Assembly (NCBI GenBank): GCA_033964015.1
Contig: CM066918.1
Location: 25,689,387 to 25,753,386, forward strand
Reading direction: 5' to 3'
DNA from: Scolanthus callimorphus
Taxonomy: Eukaryota; Cnidaria; Anthozoa; Actiniaria; Edwardsiidae
Length of the DNA: 64,000 nt
The translations under genes were made by a program, and so were the position numbers. The notes under the pieces were generated by a model, which was not told where the DNA came from, made no database searches, and worked only from the letters and a program-made list of their open reading frames with translations. Shown one piece after another: positions 37,455-49,600 of this stretch. The first letter of the stretch is position 1. Each line of letters opens with the position of its first letter.

Positions 37455-40400
37455 ATTGCTTAAAAGTAGATGTTTTCCTTCTTGAAATTTTACGTTCACC
37501 AAGCGTGCTCAACAACAATCCAAGATGGCCGCTATTACCCTTCCCGTCATGCAATGGGCTGTATAAGCCCCAGTCCCCTCTCTGCTTCTCGTAGTGTACG
37601 CAACATAACTCATGAAAATAAACAACTAAGGAAAAGAATGAGAAGCAATTGGCCGAAAAAGAAATTGAAATTATTAAATACTTTCGAGAATCTAACACCG
37701 AGAAAAGGAGGACATAGTTTTTAGCTTGAATTTGCAGACATCTTCAGACTACGGTCTATCCTGCCAAAAGAGCAACTCTTGTAGAGATTTTTCTGTGCCT
37801 CTTATTCGAGATTTTTTATAAGGGGCGCTCTTACGCTCTCTTGAGAGCGTTTTCGCGCGCCAATGAAAAAAGAAAGAAAAAAAAAGAATATGGCCATTAG
37901 ATAGGAAGTAGGTAGCGTTCGGTAGCGTTAATACCTGATTAAATTTTGGGTGTTTTTTGATGACCCGGTTTTGGCGGCCGGATAAGATATAGTTTTGAGC
38001 CAGGTTCCAGAAAGAAAATAAATAAAAATTAATTTTTTCTTGGCCGGACTTGCAGGGCGCTGCGAAGTCTTGTTTTGCGAAGAAGCCCTGGGAGCCTGGT
38101 TCCCAGTGTGATTAGAGTGCGCCGGAGCGCGGCCACCAAATCACATTGGTCAAGGGCTCTAAGCTTGACAGCAGACAAAAACAAATTAATATCATGATTT
38201 GGAGCGGTTAGAATGTGCGAAAAGCCCTCCTTCTTCGCCTTGATTGTCCATATTTCCAGGTAAGAGTTTTCAAGTCAAGTTCCCCATAGAACGAAACCTG
38301 GGAGAACTGTCTGACCACGCGAAGAGTTTGCTACCGGACCTTGATAGAAATGTTGTGAAGATTTGTTTGAAATACTTGGCTGCCATACAAAATACGCTAT
38401 GTCCACTTCCTGAGTGTTTCTGCGGCTTCTTGTGTATTTAAGAATTTGCTGAAGTGTCTTGTGTTTAAACTCGTAGCGTTGATCGGACGATTAGTAAAAT
38501 CCTGTTTATTTTAGAGTAGGAACTCAAGTTCAGTGGCTATCATCCTTCGGATCGCTCCGCTCAAAATCATTTCGAATCATTTCTTACACTAAGCTTTTTC
38601 ATTAATGCATCGTAAAGGATCACACTTCGTGCTTTGAATGATACTTGCACATTAATGGAATCCATAACTTTATCTCGAATTCCTAACAAACTTCTTTCTG
38701 CCAAGTCCGCTTACATTGCTTCGCGTGCGATTCTAATTTCAAGTTTTAAAATCTATTTCACAGTGTCAAACCTCAGCCAGTGTGTGTGCTTCTAATAATT
38801 AGTGAGATCGCTTTGTTTGTGTTTGAAGAAGATGGATTACAGTATATTATTTATACGGAAAAGTTCTCAGAGTCTTTTTCGCCTGCAGGTTTCTGAATAG
38901 ACACATCACTATATGGGACTACCGGTTTATTTTTGTTTCAACATGATCGTGTCCGAGATATAGAATACATGAGATCGAATATCGAACTGGTTGTCATTAT
39001 TTATTGATGAACATTTAAATGCTTTCGCTGAATCATCCGTCTCACCTTTTCGTTCAGACGCAAGACTAGACGTTACAGCAATGGTTTCCTCTTTCTGTGG
39101 AAAATATGTAAACTTCTTGGTTCGTTGGTTAAGACCACTCGGTAATGTAATGCACTAGTCATTTGCTTCCACCGACCTCCAACCCCCGCGACATGCGGGG
39201 ATTTTGCCAGGCAATAGTGGGGGAAATATCAGTGGTTTGTCTTGTATTCGTGCCCCGATCCCCAGGGAGTTTACTTCAAATTTGCTATGGCTCAGATAAC
39301 TGGCCGGGGAATGGCAGGGGAAACAAAACATCTGTCTTTTTCATTTCGGAAAATACACTCTACTGGTTTTGATAGTATTAGGAAAGTTTCTTGTATCCAT
39401 CTTGTGGAAGGTGGAATTTGTCCCTTGGGTGTAGGAAATGTTTCCCCGGGGTGTAGGGAATTTGCCAAGGCGTTCTCCCCTGGTAGACAGTGGAATTATT
39501 TCAAATTTGACAACATCTGTTTCATATTCCCCTGCTATGTCGCGGGGGTTGGGGGTCAGTGGAAACAAATGACTAGTGCATAATATAGCCCTAAATGTGG
39601 TTGGACCAACAAGTCTGAAAGCTTGTTTCTAAAAACTTACTTTTCAATTTCAGAAGAGGATATTTTGTTCACTAAACCAGACTGCAGCAAAATTCTGCAT
39701 GAATTGAAATGTAGTAACCTAAGTACTGTAAACAGTCCTCAGGAGCATATCCAGAGACAGGGGGCACTATGACCCCATTTAAATATCTAAAATACAGTAA
39801 ACATGTGACAAAATGTTGAAATGCATGGGAAAATTAGTGATAAAAAGGACTGCGACCTGCATCTTGGGGCCCAGTTGGCAAAATTCTCGCTATGCCACTG
39901 CTTATCTCAGATCTGTTACATATCCCCTGGTTATGGTTTTATGCCCTATCTGAGATCGTTGATCATCATTAGTGGTCTGGCAGTCTTCTTTATCTTTGAG
40001 ATGCAAAGGTCTGACAATGATGGCCACCATATACAGATCAAAGGCTGTTTGAGTTATCGTCATTGATTGGTTATGGCACGAATGCCATAAGAATCGCTTT
40101 GACTTTGCCCCATTTGGATAACACCAAATGCTTTATAATGTAAAAAGTTAAAAAATGTTAATTGAGGCAGCTTCCAGTCTTCGGAACGGCAACCTAAAGG
40201 TTACGACTCGAGCCATGAGCTGGTGAAAAAAGATTTTTTATAGGAAGTCAGACGTGCTCGAAAAGGAAGTGAAATTTCACTTCCATGGACAAATTATCAG
40301 CAACCGGATATCAGCAAAAAACGAGCTCAAGTTAGCTCCCAATATCTTAATTGATTGACGCCTTAATCAATGATGATAAAAAGCCAAATGTAATAGAAAT

Positions 40401-40692
40401 GTAAGTTTTGTTTGCTTCAAGAGCCTTGGCCAGTCAGCATGACTGGGATCAATATTGATTTACATATATGCAGTGGCGGATCCAGGGGGGTTCAAAGGGT
40501 TCAATGGAATTCCAGGGGGTGGGGATCCTTAAGTAGATTCTCCCTCCATGGCAGGTGCATGGATCATCTCTTACTTGAGTTTTCAAACTGGATCAACCAA
40601 CCATCAGTGTTTTGTTCATTTCTCATCAGCACATCTGATGCCATGTAAAGTGTAATCAACCACAACAGTTTTCACTCAGTACTGTTTTCACA
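37455..40692. other. Divergent intergenic region between SF3A2 and the RasGEF1-like gene
   Basis: The two genes start in opposite directions, so promoters should lie here; I cannot point to core elements. An ORF at 38244-38441 with a plausible upstream CCAG acceptor has no recognised product. GGGAATTTGCC-type repeats occupy 39190-39560, arranged partly as inverted pieces. A repeat fragment GGCGGATCCAGGGGGG lies near 40474. Confidence 0.4.
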
Positions 40693-43600
40693 ATGGCTGA
40701 TGCCCAGGTGTGGGGTGCTGAAAATCTGGGCCAGGGATTGTTTGGAGTTCAGTTAGAGGTGAGTAATAGCTACTCTATTTTCCTTAATGCATATTATCTG
40801 TGTGCACCTACGCATTTTTTTCATACCTAGTTCTGCTGGCATTTTTCATAATTAAATTAAAGCAAATAATAATGTCTCAGTGGGCCTATGCACTGGGTTT
40901 GGAGACAGCCCTACATCTGTTACCTGTCTCCTTTGTGTCTACGTGGCACATAACTGTCGGGGGGGGGGGCAAGCCTTGGTCATCCTTTGTTTTTGCTGGA
41001 ACGGGGGAAGGGGGCAAGCAGGTTTTTCCCAACATGTTGACACTAAAAAAATTACTTTGCTGGGGGGGGGGGGGGGGGGGGGGCAACTGCCTCCTCTGCC
41101 CTTTCCCTAGCTACGGCACTGCATAGGCCTCAATGCTCCCAAAATAACTGAATCCAAATTTCACTTACAACCAGTAATTTCAGTAACTCTATCAACCTGT
41201 GCTCTCTAGGTTTTTACCATATGTCATAACCAGATCTTATAGGATCCTGCTTAGGATTTTCGCCATTGAGACTTTTTAACAAATCTTGAAGGGGGAGGGG
41301 ACTCTAGTCTCCTACGCAGCCCGTGTTTTGTGTCAGTCATGCAACAGGAAGCGTTGCGTGACTGACACAGAACACAGGCTGCGTAGGAGACTAAGGGGAC
41401 TCTGATATGTAAAAAAGTTGTGGGTGCTTGACAGGAAAATAAAATTCACCCCTAAGAGATAACAATATGGGCACAGCTCTTGTAAATTTAACACGTTGGA
41501 GATGGTAAATGCAGAATGCTGTGGTAACTTCCTCACAATCTGTGATTCCAGGAAAATCCATATCCTCCCCACTGAAGGGATTGGAAATGCAATGGGGGTG
41601 GGAGCTCAATTTTCATGCTATTTTCCATACAATCACTGTATTTTGTATTGGTGGTGGTTGTGGGGTGAGGGGGAAAAGTCATACCTTAAACCTCTTCTTT
41701 GGGAGTGGTATGGATAATATCTGGAATCACACAATCAAACTCTTGACTGCAGGTATAAACAAATTAATTTTGACACTATGTTTTTTCTGCTTAAGGTCAC
41801 CGCCAAATTACTTGAAGCAGAGAAAAAGAAACTTACTCAGCTCCAGTTGATTCAACTTGAACTTGAAGATGGAAAGAATGTCAGTGTTGATGGGGTAAGA
41901 TGCATAAATTTGATGTTTGTTATTTCAGCTGAGTTAACATAGATTAACCATAGACAGAAGAAAGGCAGAAGCAACTAAAATCACTTTGTTTAGGCAATGT
42001 CATGTTTCAGCACAGTGGTTAGCCTGCATAGCAAGCATTTCCATGGGGATTCAGCGTCATAGGCAAGACCGAGCCTGAAGTTCGAGATTTTCTATGATTT
42101 GGTTGGCAAAATATGGGGCAAGAAATGGGACAAGCAAAAGTCATAAAAAAACTCAAACTTTCAGGCTTCTCTGATCTTGAAAAGCAGGCTATGCAGTGGT
42201 GTCTTTGCAATAATTTTTTTTTCTCTGATCTTGAAGAGCAGGCTATGCAGTGGTGTCTTCGCGATAATTGTTTTTTTTTTCAAATATTTTTATTTTCATG
42301 GTAGGTCATCAAACATTATAATACTTTTCTTTCTTTCTTGTAGACCAAAGAGTTGCAAAGGCAGAAAGCAAATTATGTGTAAGTAGTAGATACCTAGGCG
42401 CCATCAGTCACAGGGATGGTGGAAACAAAATCATGTTACATTGTGGGGGCACTCTCCGACATAAATTCCTTGTCCTCTTATTTTTTGGGAGTGTAGAATG
42501 CTTTTCCCAAGCGAAATTTTAGGCCAAGAGAAAGCTGGAAATGAATCAAAATTTGGTGCTAATATTTTGGCTAAATCTTGTCTGTAAAAAGCCCAGAAAT
42601 GTAGCTGTAGATGAAAAATGTGTTGTGAAACAGCAAAAAGTCCCCCTTCCCTATAACATTTTCAATTTTTTTTTATAATGTGTACAATTGGTAGATTGGT
42701 CATTTTTTGCGATGTTGATTGTACAGTATATTACCTTTGACCTTGTTTAAATTGTCATTGCCCAGTGGCAGAAACATTATTCCCGAGTAATTTAAATTGA
42801 CACTTGCTGTACAGCTGTTTCACACTGTTTTCAGCTTTGTGGTGTTTTGCAGTTTTTTTGCATTGTCAACAATATGAACATTTTAAGCCTTAAGATCCAT
42901 TCAGATCCTCGTAGGTAGCTTCGCAGGCTTTGCTTCCATTGCAAGACTTGCCGCAACAGAAGCCAATCACACTGCACTTTGCAAAACTGGGCAAAGATAT
43001 GATTGGCTCACACCGTTTGATTGACTATGGTGAAAAAAGTTGATGGCATGTTTTACTTCCAGGCGTTTATCTTCACAACATCACCGTCTCACTAAAGAGT
43101 ACGAGGAGGCTGCTAGAGGACTACTGAGGAGAACAGCAAAACAGAGAAAAGTATGTATCACATGACCTTTCTTTGAAATAGATAGGATGCACACAGCTGC
43201 ACCGCAACTCTCTCGTGGTTGGCGCGTAAAAATACTGCACGCCCAGCGTAGCGCTATGTGCGATCAATGCAATCCTTGCAATCCGTAAAAATATAGAACG
43301 CTTAAGTTCCATGTATTTTTTTTTAGACGTTGTGTGAGGCTTGGACACAATCTGTCCGACCTCCATACAAACGCTATAAAAATATGCAACTTCAGAAGCC
43401 TATAACTTCGCAGAAAAATGCGGGGAAAGGTCAATTGACGAGATTTTTCCACGCGCAATTCGTGTTTTGTTTATATATACATGTCTTATCTGTAACGATG
43501 TCCATTGTACTTTTTCTTAGTCTTCTAGAAGTCTACCTTCATTAGGTTTCAAGCAGACTGTAAAAGCGCGGGTAAGTTTTAATGAATCATTAACCCAACA

Positions 43601-46600
43601 CCCTCTCATGAGTATAGGGCTCGAATTTCGCCACAACATTTAAGAAATTGTGCCTAAAATTGTTTTCATTTTACGTCTAACCTTTCATTTACAAGATGTT
43701 ACTCCGATTTTCATAATTCTAAGGAATCTCACGAGCGCAGCACCATGGCTTCCATCAATCAAAAAACCTGCCGAACAAAGATCTCGGCCTGGAAATGCGT
43801 CAGAAAAGTTTCACTTGATAAATAAATAATTCTGGACAGAAGTCCATTTTACTTTTGTTTACAGTCGCCAGCCAAGACTATCGTAGATAGTGAGAGTTCA
43901 ATATAAAACCAGACATTATGAAACCGCAATAAATTTAGCATAAACGTTTGCCATTTGAAGATTGCGCTCGTGTGTTGATACCTACTGACGCCTTTTTTAA
44001 GGGCCGTTCACACGGCGCGATTTCAGCTGCGATCTGAGGTGCGATTTCTGTGTCGATCCCATGGCGATGTCATATCGCGCAGTGTGAACGGCCGGCGATC
44101 TTATGGCGATTTCACTTGCGATCTCGCCGCGACGTCGAAGGCGTTTTGAACATGTTCAAATTCCACTGCGATGGGGGTGCGATTTCTTCAGATTGCCAAC
44201 AAACTGACAAATATCGCAGAGCCAAATCGCCGACCGTTCACACCGCGCGATATGACGCCGACGATCGCCGCAAAAATCGCACCTCAAATCGTAACTAAGA
44301 TCGCGCCGTGTGAACGGTCCTTTAGTGCGCCCTACATTTTGATACATGCCATATATGACGCATATCTCCCTATAACGGTGCTCGCAGTTTTAATCTAGTG
44401 CTCGAAATCTCGCTCGATTTGTTTTAAGGCCCGTTCACATTTTTGTTACAATTTTTGTCGCGCGAGCTAGTCGCGGCAATTTTTCTCGCACGTACGCGTC
44501 AACTCAAAATCAATAATCACTAAGTGCAACTCGGCGCGACCGACCGCAATTTTTGTCGTGTGATGTCGCGGAGATTTCAAACATGTCCGAAACTTTTTGC
44601 AACTTGATGCGATTTGAAGAAAAGAGAGCACATAAATCGCACCGGATTTGCACATCTCGTTTACACTAAATCGCCGCGACAAATGCTACAAAAATCGCAA
44701 GTGTAAACCGGCCTTTAGGTATGCTCGGCAAGATAACGAAGGTGCTCGCTGCTAGTTTTATTTTCCGTAACGACCCCAAAATGCTAGCCTGCGAAAGCCA
44801 AGAGTCTCTGTCGTCGAAGAGCGCTAAGCGGGTGTTTGCTTTCACAGGCTCCCAAAATGCCCGGTCTCGCTGAATAATCAGGATGCTCCGAGCGCGCAAA
44901 TGCTCGCCAAGGCAGGGCCCGACAATGCGACCAAATGGTCGCCAAATGGCGACTAGATTTAGGGTTTGAGACCAAGATTCTCAATCTAGTCGCCAAATCG
45001 CGACCTACTTTTCCAATCTGTAGGGTTTTAAGAAGTCAACAGCATCAATTTGAGAGAAAAAGGTGGCGATCAGATTAGTAACATGGCGACCAAACTTTAC
45101 TTTTTGGTGACTAGATTTTTAGGCGCGAATGCACCTCTTGAAAAAGTTAATGTCGATCCCTGCAAGGGGAATTTGGTAGCCTTCTCCTGAGAGAGTAAGA
45201 TATTAGCACAGAAAACGCTGTCATTTTCTACTTAGCTATAAATTGCATATATATATTTTTATTTCAGCCAACTATATTCGGAACCGTTGTGGGCGATCAG
45301 CCATTGGATGACATGGAAAAGGTGAGCTCAGTACGACCCTTGTTTGTACCCAAAATCTACAAATCCGTGCGACTACGTCAACCGGGCCATTTTGTAAGAA
45401 GTTAGCCAATCAGCAAGCGAGTACAGAACAAAGGATCTCGACTTTCTTGAGATCTCCGACATCAAAATATTCGGTTTTCTCTAAAAATTGTGAAAATGAT
45501 GAGCAGAAATAACTTCAAAACACTTATTTACTCATCGTCAAACGTATTGCAGGTATTAAATTTGCTTAAAATGGTTTGAATCTCTAAATGACAATCTTTT
45601 TACGGGATGGTCTGGTTGACGTAGTCGCGCACTAAGAACGTTTATTTGAATTCCAAGTTATATCCTGTCACACTTTCTCACTTTTGATGATCAATGTTTA
45701 TAAACTACGTAGATATAACCATACGCAAGTACATCTGAGGCTCAAATTCCTGAAAATTTAAGAACATTCGATTTTGACTCAGACTCGAACAAAAATTAAT
45801 GTTCTTATAAAAAAGGTGTAGAACTAGACGCGAACTTCGGCGGTCTTCTTTTTCCCTCCATGTTTTTTGCTTCGGACTTAATCGGTTGGTCACAGTTAAT
45901 TGATGTTGCTTAAAAGTTCGAGTCAAATCCTATTTTTTATGTAACCAACTACAGAACTACTATGTTTTACTCTTGAGCAACGGGTGAATTGGTTTTCAGT
46001 TTTTCAAATTCCGTTGTGCGAAAAAACGCCTTGAACTGCATGGTCTTGAATCACGCGGCATTTAATGTGACAAGCAGAGCGTTCAGAAACGCGGCCATGA
46101 AAGCAGCAGAGATGACGCTCCCCACCCCTCTGGCGCCGCTCTTTGCCATCAGATCAGCCATGTTGTGTAAAGACCCATTGTTAGGGCGCGGCTCGAGACC
46201 GAGGATATCACACATCATTGGGTACAGATCAACTGAGCGAAGAACTCGATCAGCGTTGAAGCCCTTCTTGAATGCCGGTCCACGAGCATAGAAAATAGCC
46301 CCCATTTTCTCTCCTGCAGTATAACCATGGCTACCAAATACAAAGTCCTTGGAAACATTAAACCTTGTAGGCCTCAGCATCCAAGCAAACCCGGGATACA
46401 CATAAATGGGAGGGATCCGGCGGTTATTTTTTATGTGATACTCTTCAGGTATTTCGTCTTTCTTGTAGACCTTCACTTGTGGATATGCTTGGACCATGCG
46501 GGTCAGGTTGTTGTAAATCTCGGACAACTTTCCAGGTTTGGGCCAGATATGTCCGACAAAATCGGACGCGGCTAATCTGTACGCAGATGGATCCAGAAAG

Positions 46601-49600
46601 TCCTCCCAAAATATGATCCTGCTTGAATTGAGAGATGTGAAGCTGTGATCGGAAACAATAATCAAGTTCACTTTGTCGCCAACATGTCAGCGTCTTTTAG
46701 CTTCTCGATCAAGTACCCCACGGCATTCTTGTCCACGTGCTCAATCATGTTCTTGAACTGCGTGGATTGTGGACTGTACACATGGCCAACTGCATCTGGC
46801 TGCTCAACATAAAACGTTACAAACCTTGGCGGATTATCCGAAGTCAGCCATGTCATGATCTTGTCAACACGTTGTGTGAAACTCAGCGTTTCGTTAGGCC
46901 AGCAGTGTCGATAGTAAGGCCATTTACTAGTTGTTCTATTTCTGTACCTCCAAAGTTCTTTAGGCGGGATAGCGCTGCAGTTTAGTGCACATTCAGGTTT
47001 AATATTGTACGTTGGCTTCGTCTCGTAGCTGTAGAACCCCGGCCAGTTGTACATAGCTGTCGCGTGACCTCTTTTCTCCAAGCTTAACCAAATGGGCTCG
47101 GATTCGTTCCAGAATTTCGGGTCAAAATTCGAGCAGTCAGCTTTGAGGATGAATTCTTCTTCGTACACTGGATCCCAGAAGGTATTGGCAACAATACCGT
47201 GGCTCTCTGGATAGAGGCCTGTTAGGTATGTCTGATGATTTGGCCATGTTACCGTTGGTGTGACGGTTTTGACGTACTTGGCCTTCACTCCGCTCTCAGC
47301 GATGAAATCCAAGTTCGGAGTGTTTGCAAACTTTCCTCCTGGGAACTGCCACCCTAGCCCGTCCAAAGAGAGTAAAATAACTGTGGAACTTGCTTCCTTA
47401 GCTGATGCTAACACCAGGCTGCTCATTAACAAAGCTCCGAACGCTAGAGTTAGCGAAGAACTTGGCATGTTTACAGGTGGGAACACTCCAGACGCCTTCT
47501 CGAATCATCTGTAACTTCAGTGAAATATCAGAGGTGAAATATAGTGTTTAGAGAGCTTTTTGACTTTATGACGTCACTGGGGGCTCCGTCGTGTTACTCG
47601 CCAAATGGAAGAAATAAATGTACAAATATACTCGTCACTGTCAGTTTTGGCACTGCGAAAGGTATTCCCAAACTTACGGAAACGCATTATTAGGAAGCGA
47701 ATGTGAGATATTCCGTAGTGTCATCAGAATCAGAGTTTTTGTTGCTGAGTTCCCGGACGCGATTTTTCAAATGTCATGCAATACTCGTAAAATGTCACGA
47801 ACTCCGCGAGCAAGTCGATGGTCTCAGGATACTCCATTCTCGGGAAAATGGGTCTCTATTTTCCTTACCGACCTTGTCCTGAATACTCTGCGCGCGTTTA
47901 GTATCAGTCTTTCAACAAGTCTTTGCAATTTTTTTGCGCTGCGCGTCGATGTTCGCGATACTCGAGGTGTCACGTAGTCTCCCGCGCAACCCGTCGTTTG
48001 TGTCGGTCACGCAATGCTTCCCACGTTGCGTGACCGACACAAAGGATCGTGACACCTTTGTAGTCTCCCGCGCAGCCCGTACAATACATGAAAAAAGTGT
48101 CACGCGGTTTAAAAAAGTGTCATGCGATTCACTAAATGTCAGCTTTGTGAACGAGATTTTCGCGCGTGTGGAAAGAAAGCACAAATGGTTTGTTATTTTA
48201 TTTACTAGGAAGAAAATGGGAACTCGCCATTCCACGGACCAAGACTTTCTTCTCTGTCCAGAACTACAAGCGGAGTAAGTACACATGCACTTCTTTGGCA
48301 GCTTGTAACTAGTAGTAAATATAGGTAAGTTGATCGCATGACGAGTGAATTCCAAGATAAATTGGATAGTCGCAGAAAAAAAATGCGCTTTTAACTTTTT
48401 TTACGCGCGGATGGGTATTTTGGCAAATTAAGCCTTCCATCATTGAATTCCACGACAATCTCAATCAACGCGCGCGTAAGAAGAGCTATGGGATTCTCTC
48501 CGAAATTTGTTTTTAGTGGACGCTTTGTGTATACAACTGTATGAAAATCAGAAACAGTTTACTGTGATTTTCATAACTCTGCGATCTCCCACTTTACATT
48601 TCTGAACGACAAACTGCGTTTTGGCTTCCGTCAATCAAACTTTTTAAGACCGACGCATGGATTTTTTCTGAGTTTAGTTTGCATTTTGTGGTGGAAAATT
48701 GGTTTCGAAATGCCTAGCTAGTCTTTATTAGCTCCAAAAACCTCTCAAAACCTGCGTGAAAGCACCCAGAGCTGTTCACTCGTTTGATTGCCAATCGCGC
48801 GTCATTGAGCTTCACTTGCATCTCATTACGCGGCGGTAAAATTCAAATTTGATTCATTATACAGACCATATTACAAAGAAGTCGGCCAAATCACGCAAAC
48901 TAAATAAATATCTGATAATATCTTCCTTAAATCAAGTATCTGATAAACATTCGATAATAGACAAAAATATAATTATCAAGTAAATATCCGATAAACGATA
49001 ACTATCAGTTGCAAGGTGAAAATATCCGATAAATATCAGTTACTAGATTTCCATTAATCTTTATAGTTCACCCCTCACAAACTATGATATTATCGAATAA
49101 ATATCTGATAATATCTTCCTTAAATCAAGTATCTGATAAACATCCGATAATAGACAAAAATATAATTATCAAGTAAATATCCGATAAACGATAACTATCA
49201 GTTGCAAGGGGAAAATATCCGATAAATATCAGTTACTAGATTTCCATTAATCTTTATAGTTCCCCCTCACAAACTATGATATTATCGAATAAATATCTGA
49301 TAATATCTTCCTTAAATCAAGTATCTGATAAACATCCGATAATAGACAAAAATATAATTATCAAGTAAATATCCGATAAACGATAACTATCAGTTGCAAG
49401 GTGAAAATATCCGATAAATATCAGTTACTAGATTTCCATTAATCTTTATAGTACACCCCTCACAAACTATGATATTATCAAATAAATATCTGATAATATC
49501 TTCCTTAAATCAAGTATCTGATAAACATCCGATAATAGACAAAAATATAATTATCAAGTAAATATCCGATAAACGATAACTATCAGTTGCAAGGTGAAAA

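Noticed and set aside
38244..38441. 65-codon ORF between SF3A2 and the RasGEF1-like gene
   Set aside because: No recognisable domain, no partner exon; kept only as a note in the intergenic entry.
47469..47486. Six extra N-terminal codons of the ENPP protein
   Set aside because: Begins at GTG; the ATG at 47468 gives a normal signal peptide.
47934..48278. 114-codon plus-strand ORF running into exon 7 of the RasGEF1-like gene
   Set aside because: Wrong frame relative to exons 6 and 8; phase-0 reading from 48209 joins cleanly. Upstream part lies in a MITE.
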